Part shown: one piece after another, positions 19,888-28,713 of the stretch
Layout of the letters: each line of letters starts with the position of its first letter
Numbering within the stretch: the first letter of the stretch is position 1
Origin: Microbacterium yannicii
GTDB taxonomy: Bacteria > Actinomycetota > Actinomycetes > Actinomycetales > Microbacteriaceae
Reading direction: 5' to 3'
NCBI RefSeq assembly: GCF_024055635.1
Contig: NZ_JAMXMB010000009.1
Coordinates: forward strand, 1-64,000
Length of the DNA: 64,000 bases
The notes under the pieces: model-generated
Database searches by the model: none
The model's input: only the letters and a program-made list of their open reading frames with translations
What the model was told of the DNA's origin: nothing
Translations under genes and position numbers: made by a program

Positions 19888-20955
19888 ATGAAGCTGCACA
19901 GCCCGTTCCGCACCGCGCTGCTCGCGACATTGGGTGTCGGCCTCGGACTGCTCCTCATCGGCAGCATCCAGAACCTGCAGACCATCCTGCTGTACGTGGG
20001 CACCGCGCTCTTCCTGTCCCTGGGTCTGGACCCCATCGTCGCCTGGCTCGAGCGTCGCAAGCTCCCGCGCTGGGCAGCGGTCCTGATCACGATCCTCGGA
20101 GTGCTCGCCGTCTTCGCCGGCATCGTCCTCATGGTGGTGCCGATCATCGTGCAGCAGATCGGCCAGCTGGTGGCGGCCATTCAGAAGCTGGCCGAGGACG
20201 GCATGTTCGACGACCCCGTCGGCGCGATCCAGGACTGGCTGCACACCGTCTTCCCCGCGCTCAACGTCGACGAGGTCTGGAGCTACATCGAGGACTGGTA
20301 CGCGTCGCTCGACGTCGGCGCGATCGGCAGCGAGGTCGGCGGCAGCATCATCACGATCATCGGCGCGCTCGTCGCCGGTTTCGCCGGCGCCTTCATCGTG
20401 CTGATCCTGACCATCTACTTCACGGCCTCCACTCCCAGCCTGAAGCGGTCCGTCTACCAGCTGGTGCCGGCGTCCAAGCGGGCCCGCTTCATGGACCTCG
20501 GCGAGCAGATCACCGACTCGGTGGGCTACTACGTCATCGGCCAGGTGACGCTCGGTCTCATCAACGGCGTCCTGAGCGCGATCTTCCTGTCGATCATCAA
20601 GGCGCCGTTCCCCGCCGTGCTGGCGGTGATCGCGTTCTTCTTCTCGCTGATCCCGCTCGTCGGCACGCTCACCGGCTCGATCATCATCGTGCTGACCTGT
20701 CTGGTGGTCGGCTCGCCGACCACCGCGCTGATCGCCGCCATCTACTACCTGATCTACATGCAGATCGAGGCCTACGTCATCTCCCCCCGCATCATGGGCC
20801 GGGCCGTCTCGGTGCCGGGAGCGGTCGTCGTGATCGCCGCGCTGGCGGGTGGCTCGCTGCTCGGACTCCTCGGCGCGCTCGTCGCGATCCCGGTGGCCGC
20901 CAGCATCCTGATCATCTATCGCCAGGTAGTGATCCCGCGCCAGAACGAGCGCTGA
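19888..20955 (+). CDS. AI-2E family transporter (PerM/YdiK-like permease)
   Basis: A 355-residue integral membrane protein of the AI-2E exporter family. Two N-terminal helices, a third near residue 65, a soluble insert of about 80 residues (KLAEDGMFDD... to ...YASLDVG), and four or five C-terminal helices ending in LLGALVAIPVAASILII give the usual layout. Some members export autoinducer-2 and others act in ion or polyamine transport, so the substrate is unknown. The start at 19888 is chosen because CAGGGGGA lies 5 nt upstream; the open frame extends much further but has no membrane-protein character there. It is a single gene with a TATCCT box at 19834. Confidence 0.85.
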   Translation: MKLHSPFRTALLATLGVGLGLLLIGSIQNLQTILLYVGTALFLSLGLDPIVAWLERRKLPRWAAVLITILGVLAVFAGIVLMVVPIIVQQIGQLVAAIQKLAEDGMFDDPVGAIQDWLHTVFPALNVDEVWSYIEDWYASLDVGAIGSEVGGSIITIIGALVAGFAGAFIVLILTIYFTASTPSLKRSVYQLVPASKRARFMDLGEQITDSVGYYVIGQVTLGLINGVLSAIFLSIIKAPFPAVLAVIAFFFSLIPLVGTLTGSIIIVLTCLVVGSPTTALIAAIYYLIYMQIEAYVISPRIMGRAVSVPGAVVVIAALAGGSLLGLLGALVAIPVAASILIIYRQVVIPRQNER

Positions 20956-21006
20956 GCTCAGGGCGAGCACTGCCGCGCACCCGGTGTCAGGCCGCGTCCG
21001 TGCCGG

Positions 21007-21735
21007 TCAGCCTTCCGTGGCGACGGGCCCGTTCCACTCCAGTGGCAGCGGCAGTGCGTCGGGATTGACGGCCGCGACGATCTCGGTCAGCACCCGGCGC
21101 GTCTGGTTCTCCCCCACCCACAGGTGCTTGCCGCCTTCGACCGGGATCAGGACCGCGCCCGGCACGCTCGCGAAGCGCTCGGCCGCGGCATCCGGTCGCA
21201 GATAGTCGTCGAACTCGGGCACCAGCACGATCAGCCGCCTGTCGTCCCCCGCCCACGCGGCGACCTCCTCCGCCGTCGCACGATGCAGCGGCGGCGACAG
21301 CAGCACCGCGCCCTCGATCGCATGGTCGCGGCCGTACTTGAGGGCGAGCTCGGTCCCGAACGACCAACCGACCAGCCACGGTCGCGGCAGGCCGCGACCG
21401 TGGACGAAGTCCATGGCCGCCGCGACGTCGAAAGCCTCGGAACGCCCGCCGTCGAAGGAGCCGTCGCTCGTGCCGCGCGGCGACGTGGTGCCGCGGGTGT
21501 TGAAACGGAGCACCGCGAGGTCGGCCAGAGCGGGAAGACGCCCGGCCGCCTTGCGGATGATGTGAGAGTCCATGAACCCCCCGGCGGTCGGGAGCGGATG
21601 CAGCGTCACGAGAGTCGCGACCGGCTCCCGGTCCTCGGGCAAGGCGAGCTCGCCGACGAGGCTCAAGCCGTCGAGCGTCTCGAGCTCGATCTCCTCTCGC
21701 CGCGCGGGCAGCAGCATCGGTCCGCGGATCTCCAT
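21007..21735 (-). CDS. alpha/beta hydrolase
   Basis: A 242-residue hydrolase with the YfhR/CocE-like short form. The oxyanion segment TLHPLPTAGG, the nucleophile elbow GWSFGT (about residue 112), an acidic residue in VPEFDDYLRP and the late histidine in EGGKHLWVG form a plausible Ser-Asp-His triad. The fold matches proteins annotated as alpha/beta hydrolases or dienelactone-hydrolase-like, and the substrate cannot be inferred. It starts one base after the zinc-ribbon gene stop, so the two are co-translated. It is convergent with the AI-2E permease. Confidence 0.85.
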   Translation of the reverse strand: MEIRGPMLLPARREEIELETLDGLSLVGELALPEDREPVATLVTLHPLPTAGGFMDSHIIRKAAGRLPALADLAVLRFNTRGTTSPRGTSDGSFDGGRSEAFDVAAAMDFVHGRGLPRPWLVGWSFGTELALKYGRDHAIEGAVLLSPPLHRATAEEVAAWAGDDRRLIVLVPEFDDYLRPDAAAERFASVPGAVLIPVEGGKHLWVGENQTRRVLTEIVAAVNPDALPLPLEWNGPVATEG

Positions 21736-21736
21736 G

Positions 21737-22021
21737 TCATGCCACCTTCCAGCAGTGCTGATGCCAATGCCGACGAGCCGCCAGGTCGGCGGCATCGCCG
21801 AGCACCCCGTCCGCGCGCCAGGCCACCAGATGTGCGACCCCGATGTCGATCTGCCGACCGCATCCCGGGCACGTGTACGCCTTCTGCGCCTGCGCGGCCG
21901 AGACGGGCTGCACGATCCACTCCACCCCGCGCCGCATCTCGCTGCGCTTCCAGCCGGCGAGGAGTCGCTCGAACGACCCGTCGCCGCTCGAATCAGGACG
22001 GCGGCGGTTCGACCTCGGCAC
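21737..22021 (-). CDS. small zinc-ribbon-like protein
   Basis: The 94-residue protein has a basic N-terminus, a conserved RRGVEWIVQPV segment and a likely metal site: CPGCG near residue 51 with a C-terminal H-W-H-Q-H-C cluster. Equivalent short proteins are common in Actinobacteria, where they are often labelled ATP/GTP-binding protein without visible support. The CxxC...HxxHC arrangement suggests one bound zinc. It sits between a secreted transglycosylase-like gene (3 nt upstream) and the hydrolase (1 nt downstream), so all three form one transcript. Its role is unknown. Confidence 0.8.
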   Translation of the reverse strand: MPRSNRRRPDSSGDGSFERLLAGWKRSEMRRGVEWIVQPVSAAQAQKAYTCPGCGRQIDIGVAHLVAWRADGVLGDAADLAARRHWHQHCWKVA

Positions 22022-22024
22022 GGC

Positions 22025-22789
22025 TCAATACCAGCCCGTGCGCTGCGAGTGGTCCCAGGCCCCGCACGGTGTGCCGTAGCGCCCTCCGACGTAGCCGAGA
22101 CCCCAGGAGATCTGCGTCGCGGGGTTGGTCTCCCAGTCGGCGCCGGCGGACGCCATCTTGCTGCCCGGCAGGGCCTGCGGGATGCCGTAGGCCCCGCTGC
22201 CCGCGTTGAAGGCGTTGACCCGCCAGCCCGACTCCTTGTTCCACAGGGCGACCAGGCACGCGAACTGATCGTCGCCCCACCCGCGGGCCAGCACCATGTC
22301 GTACGCGATGGCCTGCGCGGTTCCCGGGTCCGGTGTCGCGAACGGCGGGCGCCAGCCACCGCCCGACGTGGCGGAGGTCGGCGTAGCTGTCGGCGTCGGC
22401 GTCGGCTTCGGCTTGACGTAGACGGAGTAGCCGCCCCGGTCGAGCGCCGCCGGCTCCGCGGAGGCGAGGCTCTCATCGCCGGCGATCGACTGGACGTCGT
22501 CGAGCGAGCTGGCGTACAGCGACACCTGGGGTGAGTCTTCGACACTGGCCTGCGCGAGCGCGAGACCGGTCGGCCCGATGTAGGCGATGACGAAGCCCAG
22601 CACCGCGAACGCCGCGAATGCCCCGAGCACGCCACGGCGGCGTGACCAGCGGGCTGTCGGCCGCACGGGTACACGCACCGCAGTCGCCGGCGGGGCCGCC
22701 GGAGACGAGAGGACCCGGCCCGTCGGCCGTGTCGACACCTCGTGACGACGGGCGCGTCTGGTCGGGTGCAGCTCGTTTCCAGAAGTCAC
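22025..22789 (-). CDS. secreted lytic-transglycosylase-like protein
   Basis: The 254-residue product has a basic N-terminal region, one membrane helix or signal anchor (GVLGAFAAFAVLGFVIAYIG), a Pro/Thr-rich linker (VKPKPTPTPTATPT) and a C-terminal domain of about 100 residues. That domain carries DQFACLVALWNKESGW, GSGAYGIPQALPGSKM and GLGYVGGRYGTPCGAWDH, the pattern of actinobacterial transglycosylase/resuscitation-factor-like domains. The Glu in WNKESGW is the likely catalytic acid. It probably acts on cell-wall peptidoglycan outside the membrane. I prefer the GTG at 22789; an ATG at 22849 would add 20 residues. Confidence 0.83.
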   Translation of the reverse strand: MTSGNELHPTRRARRHEVSTRPTGRVLSSPAAPPATAVRVPVRPTARWSRRRGVLGAFAAFAVLGFVIAYIGPTGLALAQASVEDSPQVSLYASSLDDVQSIAGDESLASAEPAALDRGGYSVYVKPKPTPTPTATPTSATSGGGWRPPFATPDPGTAQAIAYDMVLARGWGDDQFACLVALWNKESGWRVNAFNAGSGAYGIPQALPGSKMASAGADWETNPATQISWGLGYVGGRYGTPCGAWDHSQRTGWY

Positions 22790-22845
22790 AGTGCCCCGAT
22801 TCTCGCATACCGGTGCGACGACGTGCCATCCGCGGCCCGCGCGTC

Positions 22846-23409
22846 TCACTTGACGGCGAGCATCACCTCGACGACGGCATCGAGCACGGCATCCACCTGG
22901 GTCTCGCGATACCCGCCGCGCTGCATGCGGAAGGCGACCGCGCGGACCTGCTCGACGGTGACGGCATCCCCGGACTCGAGGAAGCGCGCGAGCTTGTCGG
23001 TGACCAGATCGACTTCGGCGACGCGGTACCCGTACCGCAGCCGCGACACCCGGTCGAAACGGCGGCCCGTCGGACGCGAGAGGCGGTCGAGCACCTCCTG
23101 TGCGAGCTCACGGGTATGGCCGACCCAGGCACGCGCCCCGACGACGGCCATCGCGGAGGACCGCTCACGTGCCGCGAAGGCGTCCTCGATCCTGCCCAGT
23201 GCGGCGTCGACCGATGCGATCGCGTAGCCGTGCCGCACCAGGGGGAACGCGACCTGGCGGATGTCGGCCGACGTGAGCTGCTCGCTGCCCTGCTCGAACG
23301 ATGCCCGGGCCCGAGCCAGGAACTCGTCGACGGGCTGCTTGTCGTAGCCCTTCTCACGACCTCGCGCCTCGGGGAACGAGGTGCGGGACGTCGTCTCGGA
23401 TGCCGTCAT
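22846..23409 (-). CDS. DivIVA-domain-containing protein
   Basis: The 187-residue protein holds three short repeats of the DivIVA-type N-terminal motif: FPEARGREKGYDKQPVDEFL, then VRHGYAIASVDAALGRI, then LRYGYRVAEVDLVTDKL and MQRGGYRETQVDAVLDAV. In DivIVA/Wag31 proteins such a motif binds curved membrane or pairs with a coiled coil, but no long coiled coil is present here, so this is a repeat-only paralogue and not Wag31 itself. Its ATG overlaps the cdsA stop by four bases, tying it to the rpsB-tsf-pyrH-frr-cdsA run. A role in polar growth or division is an inference. Confidence 0.8.
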   Translation of the reverse strand: MTASETTSRTSFPEARGREKGYDKQPVDEFLARARASFEQGSEQLTSADIRQVAFPLVRHGYAIASVDAALGRIEDAFAARERSSAMAVVGARAWVGHTRELAQEVLDRLSRPTGRRFDRVSRLRYGYRVAEVDLVTDKLARFLESGDAVTVEQVRAVAFRMQRGGYRETQVDAVLDAVVEVMLAVK

Positions 23410-24449
23410 GATGCCACCAGCGGAGTGAAGAGGTAGTAGAGCGTCAGCGCCGCCACGACGGACAGCAGGATCGAATCCAGCCGATCCAGGACGCCGCCGT
23501 GGCCCGGCAGCCAGGAGCTCATGTCTTTGATGCCCAGATCGCGTTTGATCATGGATTCGCCCAGATCGCCGACCGTCGCGGTGGCGAGGATCAGGATGCC
23601 GAAGACCGCTCCCATCCACCAATCGAGGCCGAGCATGAACAGACCGACGAGCACACCGGCGATCGTGGCTGCCACGGCGGCACCCGCGAAACCCTCCCAG
23701 GTCTTCTTGGGGCTGATGCGCGGCGCCATCGGGTGCTTGCCGAACGAGATGCCGGCCACATACGCGCCCGTGTCGACGGCGACCGCGACGATGATGAACG
23801 CCAGCACCCACCACTCGCCGCCGTCCTTGCTGAGCAGTACCAGGCACAGGCTCGCCAGGAACGCGACGTACAGCTGCAGGAAGGCGGCGAGCAGGACGTC
23901 ACCGAGCACCTTGGCGTAGGTGCGCCCGTCATGCGATGCCATCTGCGCGACCAGGCGCCAGACCACCAGGAAGGCGAGGGCGACGAACAGCACCACCCAG
24001 TGCAGCCATGCGTCCGCGAAGTAGGCCGACAGCACCACCGCCGTGCCGACGATGAGCTGCGGAACGAGATCGACGCGGCGACCGCTCGCGATCAGGGCGC
24101 GACCGAATTCGAAGATCGCGAGCAGCGCGGCGGCCAGCGCGAACGGGACGAAGGCCCATTTCACGAAGATCAACGAGCCGAGCAGCGCGATGCCGATGGC
24201 GAGCCCGATCAGAGTCGCCACGATCAGATCGCGTCCCGTGCGCTCCTTGATGCGCTCGTTCGCCTCTTCGAAGTCCGCTCTTGCCTGCGCGACCTGGCTC
24301 TCGAGCTCGCTGCGCGCAGCGCGAAGATGCGCCTGCAGCGCCGGCTCACTCTCATGAGCGTCTGCGGAGCGTCGCACGTCGCCCGCCTCGCGCCGCGTCT
24401 GCGGAGAGGCGGGCTCGTCACCGCGTGGCGGGTCCGATGAGTCGGTCAT
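23406..24449 (-). CDS. cdsA: phosphatidate cytidylyltransferase
   Basis: Integral membrane enzyme that makes CDP-diacylglycerol from phosphatidate and CTP, the branch point for phospholipid synthesis. The 347-residue protein has a soluble, partly helical N-terminus of about 75 residues, then eight or so membrane helices. It carries the CdsA signature SMIKRDLGIKD followed by LPGHGGVLDRLDS near the C-terminus, with the usual basic and acidic residues. The long N-terminal extension is common in actinobacteria. It lies between frr (9 bp upstream) and the DivIVA-like gene (4-bp overlap) in the standard frr-cdsA order. Confidence 0.95.
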   Translation of the reverse strand: MTDSSDPPRGDEPASPQTRREAGDVRRSADAHESEPALQAHLRAARSELESQVAQARADFEEANERIKERTGRDLIVATLIGLAIGIALLGSLIFVKWAFVPFALAAALLAIFEFGRALIASGRRVDLVPQLIVGTAVVLSAYFADAWLHWVVLFVALAFLVVWRLVAQMASHDGRTYAKVLGDVLLAAFLQLYVAFLASLCLVLLSKDGGEWWVLAFIIVAVAVDTGAYVAGISFGKHPMAPRISPKKTWEGFAGAAVAATIAGVLVGLFMLGLDWWMGAVFGILILATATVGDLGESMIKRDLGIKDMSSWLPGHGGVLDRLDSILLSVVAALTLYYLFTPLVAS

Positions 24450-24458
24450 GGGTGGACC

Positions 24459-25013
24459 TCAGACCTCGAGGAGCTCGGCCTCTTTGCGCTTGAGCGCGTC
24501 GTCGATCGCGTCGACGTGGGCGCGCGTGAGCGCGTCGAGCTCCTTCTCGGCGCGGCCGAGCTCGTCCTCGCCGACTTCGCCCTTCAACGCGTCGATGTCG
24601 TCCTTCGCCTTCCGGCGGATGCCACGCACGTGGACCTTGGCGTCTTCGCCCTTGCTGCGCGTGAGCTTCACGTACTCCTTGCGGCGCTCCTCGGTGAGCT
24701 CCGGCATCGTGACGCGCACGAGGTTGCCGTCGTTCGTCGGGTTCACCCCGAGGTTCGGGATGTCGCGGATGGCCTGCTCGATGGCCTTCAGCGCCGACTT
24801 GTCGTACGGCGTGATGATGAGGGTGCGCGCCTCGGGGTTGTTGATCGACGCGAGCTGTGCCAGCGGCGTCGGGCTGCCGTAGTAGTCGACGAGGACCTTC
24901 TGGAACAGCTGCGGGTTCGCGCGTCCGGTGCGCACCGACGCGAAGTCCTCCTTCGCAGCCTCGACAGCGCGGTCCATGCGCACTCCGGCATCGGCCAAGA
25001 CGTCCGCGATCAC
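24459..25013 (-). CDS. frr: ribosome recycling factor
   Basis: Splits post-termination ribosomes together with EF-G. The 184-residue protein has the three-helix bundle plus beta/alpha domain, with the family core [37 protein letters not shown] and the C-terminal helix starting at [12 protein letters not shown]. The GTG at 25013 is chosen over upstream codons because AAGGAGA lies 5 nt before it and the family starts right there. It follows pyrH by 52 bp in the usual rpsB-tsf-pyrH-frr order. Confidence 0.96.
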   Translation of the reverse strand: MIADVLADAGVRMDRAVEAAKEDFASVRTGRANPQLFQKVLVDYYGSPTPLAQLASINNPEARTLIITPYDKSALKAIEQAIRDIPNLGVNPTNDGNLVRVTMPELTEERRKEYVKLTRSKGEDAKVHVRGIRRKAKDDIDALKGEVGEDELGRAEKELDALTRAHVDAIDDALKRKEAELLEV

Positions 25014-25065
25014 AGTGTCTCCTTCAGGTAGGTGGGGCTGGTCAAGTGTATCGGCGGCGACGTGT

Positions 25066-25785
25066 TCACGCCGTGACGAGCGTGCCGATGGGCTCGCCCA
25101 GGAGCGCCCTCGTGACATTGCCCGCCGGTTCCATGCCGAACACCCTCATGTCCATGCGGTTGTCCATGCAGAGGCTGAACGCGGTGGAGTCGACGACCTT
25201 GAGCCCGCGCTGGAGCGCGTCGAGATAGGTGATGCGATCGATCATCGTGGCCGAGGCATCCTTCTTCGGATCTGCCGTGTACACGCCGTCGACGCCGTTC
25301 TTCGCGACGAGGACCTCCTGAGCGTCGATCTCGAGGGCACGCTGCGCGGCGACGGTGTCGGTCGAGAAGTACGGGAGGCCGGCGCCCGCGCCGAAGATGA
25401 CGACGCGCCCCTTCTCCATGTGGCGCTCGGCGCGGCGCGGGATGTAGGGCTCGGCGACCTGGGTCATCGAGATCGCTGACTGCACGCGCGTGGCCGCGCC
25501 TGCCTGCTCGAGGAAGTCCTGGAGGGCGAGGGCGTTCATCACGGTGCCGAGCATGCCCATGTAGTCGGCGCGACCGCGGTCCATGCCCCGCTGACTCAGC
25601 TCGGCGCCGCGGAAGAAGTTGCCGCCGCCGACGACGACGGCGATCTCGACCCGGTCGACCGCCGCGGCGATCTCCCGTGCCATCTGGCTGACCACGTCCG
25701 GGTTGACACCCAGCTGGCCGCCGCCGAACGCCTCGCCGGACAGCTTCAGAAGGACGCGACGGCGCCCGGTGTTCTCGTTGATCAC
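25066..25785 (-). CDS. pyrH: uridylate kinase
   Basis: Converts UMP to UDP with ATP, the first step from UMP to all pyrimidine nucleotides. The 239-residue protein has the amino-acid-kinase fold with [11 protein letters not shown] at the N-terminus, [30 protein letters not shown] and the ATP-loop segment [16 protein letters not shown], all intact. Regulation by GTP and UTP is typical of the family but cannot be seen here. It lies between tsf, beyond a strong terminator, and frr. Confidence 0.96.
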   Translation of the reverse strand: MINENTGRRRVLLKLSGEAFGGGQLGVNPDVVSQMAREIAAAVDRVEIAVVVGGGNFFRGAELSQRGMDRGRADYMGMLGTVMNALALQDFLEQAGAATRVQSAISMTQVAEPYIPRRAERHMEKGRVVIFGAGAGLPYFSTDTVAAQRALEIDAQEVLVAKNGVDGVYTADPKKDASATMIDRITYLDALQRGLKVVDSTAFSLCMDNRMDMRVFGMEPAGNVTRALLGEPIGTLVTA

Positions 25786-25847
25786 TGTGGTCCTCTCGAT
25801 GACGACAAACTATCCGGCACTCGGCAACCTACCGAAGGGCATGAGAA

Positions 25848-25878
25848 AAGGCCCGCATCGGATTGCGATGCGGGCCTT
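25848..25878 (-). terminator. intrinsic terminator after tsf
   Basis: Arms AAGGCCCGCATCG and CGATGCGGGCCTT pair perfectly over 13 bp around a 5-nt loop, 10 nt after the tsf stop. On the minus strand the hairpin is followed by TTCTC (its last two paired bases are also T). It separates rpsB-tsf from pyrH. Confidence 0.85.
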
Positions 25879-25887
25879 CTCACTGGG

Positions 25888-26715
25888 TCAGGCGCCGACC
25901 TTGTAGCGGGCGAAGCCCGTCAGCGTCAGACCGGCGTTCTTCGCGACCTGCGCGACCGACTGCTTGTTGTCCTTCGCGTAGTCCTGGTCGAGCAGCGAGA
26001 CCTGCTTGAAGAACGCGTTCACGCGCCCTTCGACGATCTTCGGCAGAGCAGCCTCGGGCTTGCCCTCGTTGCGCGAGATCTCGGTGACGATCTCGCGCTC
26101 CTTGTCGACATCCGCCTCCGGAACCTCGTCGCGCGACAGGTACGACGGGTTGGCGAACGAGATGTGCTGCGCGATGCTGCGCGCCGTCTCGGCGTCGTCG
26201 CCCGAGTAGGCGAGCACGACACCGACCTGCGGCGGCAGGTCCTTGCTGGTCTTGTGGAGGTAGATCTCGAAGTGGTCGCCCGAGAGCGTGCTCACGCGTC
26301 GCAGCTCGACCTTCTCGCCGATGATCGCGGCCTCGTCCGAGATGAGCTCGGCGACCGTCTGGGCGCCGGCGGGCGCTGCGAGCGCCGCGTCGGCCGAGTC
26401 CGCGTGGACCGCGGCGGCGGCGTCGAGCACCTTGTCGGCGAGGGCGATGAAGCGCTCGTTCTTCGCGACGAAGTCGGTCTCGGTGTTGAGCTCGATGATC
26501 GTGACCTGACCGTCGACCTCCTTGGCCGCGACCAGGCCCTCGCTCGTGGAGCGGTCGGCGCGCTTGGCGTTGCCCTTCGCGCCCTTCAGGCGCAGGATCT
26601 CGACGGCCTTCTCGAGGTCGCCGTCGGCCTCCTCGAGCGCCTTCTTGGTGTCGACCATGCCGGTTCCGAGCTGCTCGCGCAGCGCCTTGATGTCGGCGAT
26701 CGTGAAGTTTGCCAT
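25888..26715 (-). CDS. tsf: elongation factor Ts
   Basis: Nucleotide exchange factor that regenerates EF-Tu-GTP. The 275-residue protein opens with a UBA-like helix (IADIKALREQLGTGMVDTKKALEEADGD), then the conserved TDFVAKNERF motif and the coiled-coil/core domains, ending in LTGFARYKVGA. Length and motifs are normal. It follows rpsB with an intervening perfect hairpin, and a strong terminator lies behind it. Confidence 0.97.
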   Translation of the reverse strand: MANFTIADIKALREQLGTGMVDTKKALEEADGDLEKAVEILRLKGAKGNAKRADRSTSEGLVAAKEVDGQVTIIELNTETDFVAKNERFIALADKVLDAAAAVHADSADAALAAPAGAQTVAELISDEAAIIGEKVELRRVSTLSGDHFEIYLHKTSKDLPPQVGVVLAYSGDDAETARSIAQHISFANPSYLSRDEVPEADVDKEREIVTEISRNEGKPEAALPKIVEGRVNAFFKQVSLLDQDYAKDNKQSVAQVAKNAGLTLTGFARYKVGA

Positions 26716-26756
26716 GGGTGGCGGCTCCTAGATTGTGAGAGTTCAGTGGGATGCCG

Positions 26757-26786
26757 CGGCGGAGTCGTCCGGAGACGACTCCGCCG
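26757..26786 (-). terminator. perfect hairpin between rpsB and tsf
   Basis: CGGCGGAGTCGTC and GACGACTCCGCCG form a 13-bp perfect stem with a 4-nt loop between the rpsB stop and the tsf start. No T-run follows on the minus strand, so it is more likely a partial terminator or RNA-processing/attenuation site that lowers tsf expression than a full stop. Confidence 0.55.
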
Positions 26787-26801
26787 GGCGGAAGGATGCG
26801 A

Positions 26802-27764
26802 TTACGCGTCTGCCTTGTCGGCCTCGGCGGCGAGCTCCTCGGCGACGACCTCGTCCACGACGGCCTCGGCGGCGAGCTCCTCAGCCACGGCCTCGACCAC
26901 GACGGCGTCGGCGACGTCGCCCTCGGCAGCGAGCTCTTCGGCGACGGCCTCGGCCACGACGGCCTCGGAGGCCAGCTCGACGGCGTCGCCGTCAGCGGCG
27001 GTGGCGCCCTGCTCGAGCAGCTCGCGCTCCCAGTCGGCGAGCGGCTCCGCGTCAGCGGTCTCGTCGGTCGGCTGGTGGCGCTGGATCAGGCCCTCGGCGG
27101 CGGCGTCGGCGATGATGCGGGTGAGCAGGCCCACCGAGCGGATCGCGTCGTCGTTGCCGGGGATTGGGTACTGGAACTCGTCCGGGTCGGCGTTGGTGTC
27201 GAGGATGCCGATCACCGGGATGCCGAGCTTGGATGCCTCGTTGACGGCCAGGTGCTCGCGCTTGGCGTCGACGACCCAGATGGCCGACGGGGTCTTCTGG
27301 AGGTTGCGGATGCCGCCGAGCGACTTGTGCAGCTTGTCGAGCTCGCGCTTCTTGAGCAGGAGCTCCTTCTTGGTGAAGCCGCTCTCGGCGGGGTTCTCGA
27401 AGTCGAGCTCCTCGAGCTCCTTCATGCGAGCGAGACGCTTCGACACCGTCGAGAAGTTGGTGAGGAGGCCGCCGAGCCAGCGCTGGTTGACGTAGGGCTG
27501 GCCCACGCGCGTCGCCTGCTCGGCGATGACTTCCTGCGCCTGCTTCTTGGTGCCGACGAAGAGCACGGTGCCGCCGTGGGCGACCGTCTCCTTGACGAAC
27601 TCGTACGCCTTGTCGATGTACGTCAGCGACTGCTGCAGGTCGATGATGTGGATGCCGCTGCGCTCCGTGAGGATGAAGCGCTTGACCTTCGGGTTCCACC
27701 GGCGGGTCTGGTGTCCGAAGTGCACGCCGCTGTCGAGCAGCTGGCGGATGGTGACGACGGCCAT
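26802..27764 (-). CDS. rpsB: 30S ribosomal protein S2
   Basis: Structural protein of the 30S head/back region. The first 240 or so residues carry the full S2 family core ([56 protein letters not shown]). The product is 320 residues. The last 75 are an acidic Ala/Glu/Val-rich tail with three copies of VAEELAAE, so it is longer than the usual 250-280. The ATG at 27764 has AGGAGA 7 nt upstream; longer reading frames upstream are not coding-like. It begins the rpsB-tsf-pyrH-frr-cdsA run. Confidence 0.97.
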   Translation of the reverse strand: MAVVTIRQLLDSGVHFGHQTRRWNPKVKRFILTERSGIHIIDLQQSLTYIDKAYEFVKETVAHGGTVLFVGTKKQAQEVIAEQATRVGQPYVNQRWLGGLLTNFSTVSKRLARMKELEELDFENPAESGFTKKELLLKKRELDKLHKSLGGIRNLQKTPSAIWVVDAKREHLAVNEASKLGIPVIGILDTNADPDEFQYPIPGNDDAIRSVGLLTRIIADAAAEGLIQRHQPTDETADAEPLADWERELLEQGATAADGDAVELASEAVVAEAVAEELAAEGDVADAVVVEAVAEELAAEAVVDEVVAEELAAEADKADA

Positions 27765-28083
27765 GGCCGTTCTCCTGTTCCGGCGCATGTGCGCCTGTTG
27801 CGGTTCGTTCTCGCGCCGGCATGGAGCCGGCGAGCCTGGTGCCCGGCACATTCCCACCCCGCGCCCGCTCGTGAGCGTTCGCAGGGACCGTAGGGTGTGG
27901 ATGCCGCGCCGCGACCCCTCGTGGAACTCAGGGTGTGCGGCGCTCTGGGCACGCGGAGTCACTCCGACATGCGGAGTGCGCAACCAGTGTATCAGCAGGC
28001 GGCCGGCTCGCCCCTCCTCCCCCGTGGGCGCGGGAGGACGGTTCTCCACGGCCCTCAGGTGCGCCGCGCTGCGCACGCGTCTG
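27765..28083 (-). other. rpsB leader and promoter region (no gene)
   Basis: The 319 bases before rpsB hold no convincing coding sequence. A TACACT -10-like box lies at 27991-27986 on the minus strand, giving a leader of about 215 nt. In the leader are three self-complementary stretches: GGCGCATGTGCGCC at 27782-27795, CGCCGGC-5 nt-GCCGGCG at about 27815-27833, and CACTCCG-5 nt-CGGAGTG at 27960-27978. They may be regulatory structures for S2 synthesis, but no known leader family could be confirmed. Confidence 0.45.
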
Positions 28084-28101
28084 ATGCGGGATGTTCGGCT
28101 C

Positions 28102-28704
28102 ATGACACGTTCCGCCAGAATCCATGGCAGGCATGTGCGCGCGACCGTGGCGGTCGCGTCGGCGCTGTTCCTCGCCGCCGCCCCCTGGTCGGCGCCGGGC
28201 GCGGAGAGCGCCGTTCGCGCGGATCCTGCGCCACCCGCGGCGCCGGACGGCGGGTCGGCCGACGGCGGGACGGCCGGAGGCGGGACGGTGTCGCTGATGC
28301 AGGGCTGGCTGTGGCCGGTGCGCTCGTTCCGCCTGGAGCGTCAGTTCGTCGCACCGCCGCACGAGTACGGCCCGGGACATCGGGGAATCGACCTGGGCGT
28401 GCAGGGAGAGGATCCCGTCCGTGCGCCCGCCGATGGCGTGGTCGCCTTCTCTGGACGCGTGGCGGGACGCGGCGTCCTGACGATCGATCACGGCGGAGGG
28501 CTCGTCTCGACCCTCGAGCCGATCGAGTCCGGTCTCGCCGCCGGCACGGCTCTCGCGGCGGGCGCCGACGTGGGGCGGCTGTCGACCGGCGGACATGCGG
28601 CGCCGGGCGCGCTGCATCTCGGCGTGCGGCTGGACGGCCACTACCTCAACCCGCTCGTCCTGCTCGGCGGCGTCCCCCGCGCGGTGCTGCTGCCCTGCTG
28701 CTGA
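28102..28704 (+). CDS. secreted M23-like peptidase (LytM/EnvC fold)
   Basis: A 200-residue exported protein. A signal peptide (basic start, then [19 protein letters not shown]) precedes an M23 domain from about residue 70 ([15 protein letters not shown]...). Zinc-ligand motif 1 is intact as HRGIDLG. In motif 2 (normally HLH) only the second His remains, in [10 protein letters not shown], with Ala at the position of the general base, so peptidase activity is doubtful. Related actinobacterial proteins show a similarly altered motif. An alternative ATG at 28084 would add six residues. It is convergent with xerC, 9 bp away, and divergent from rpsB. Confidence 0.82.
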   Translation: MTRSARIHGRHVRATVAVASALFLAAAPWSAPGAESAVRADPAPPAAPDGGSADGGTAGGGTVSLMQGWLWPVRSFRLERQFVAPPHEYGPGHRGIDLGVQGEDPVRAPADGVVAFSGRVAGRGVLTIDHGGGLVSTLEPIESGLAAGTALAAGADVGRLSTGGHAAPGALHLGVRLDGHYLNPLVLLGGVPRAVLLPCC

Positions 28705-28713
28705 GCCCGCCAC

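Noticed and set aside
27765..28101. Extension of rpsB upstream, or a small gene in the rpsB-M23 gap
   Set aside because: The frame runs through hairpins, shows no coding bias or conserved start, and the standard S2 N-terminus begins at 27764.
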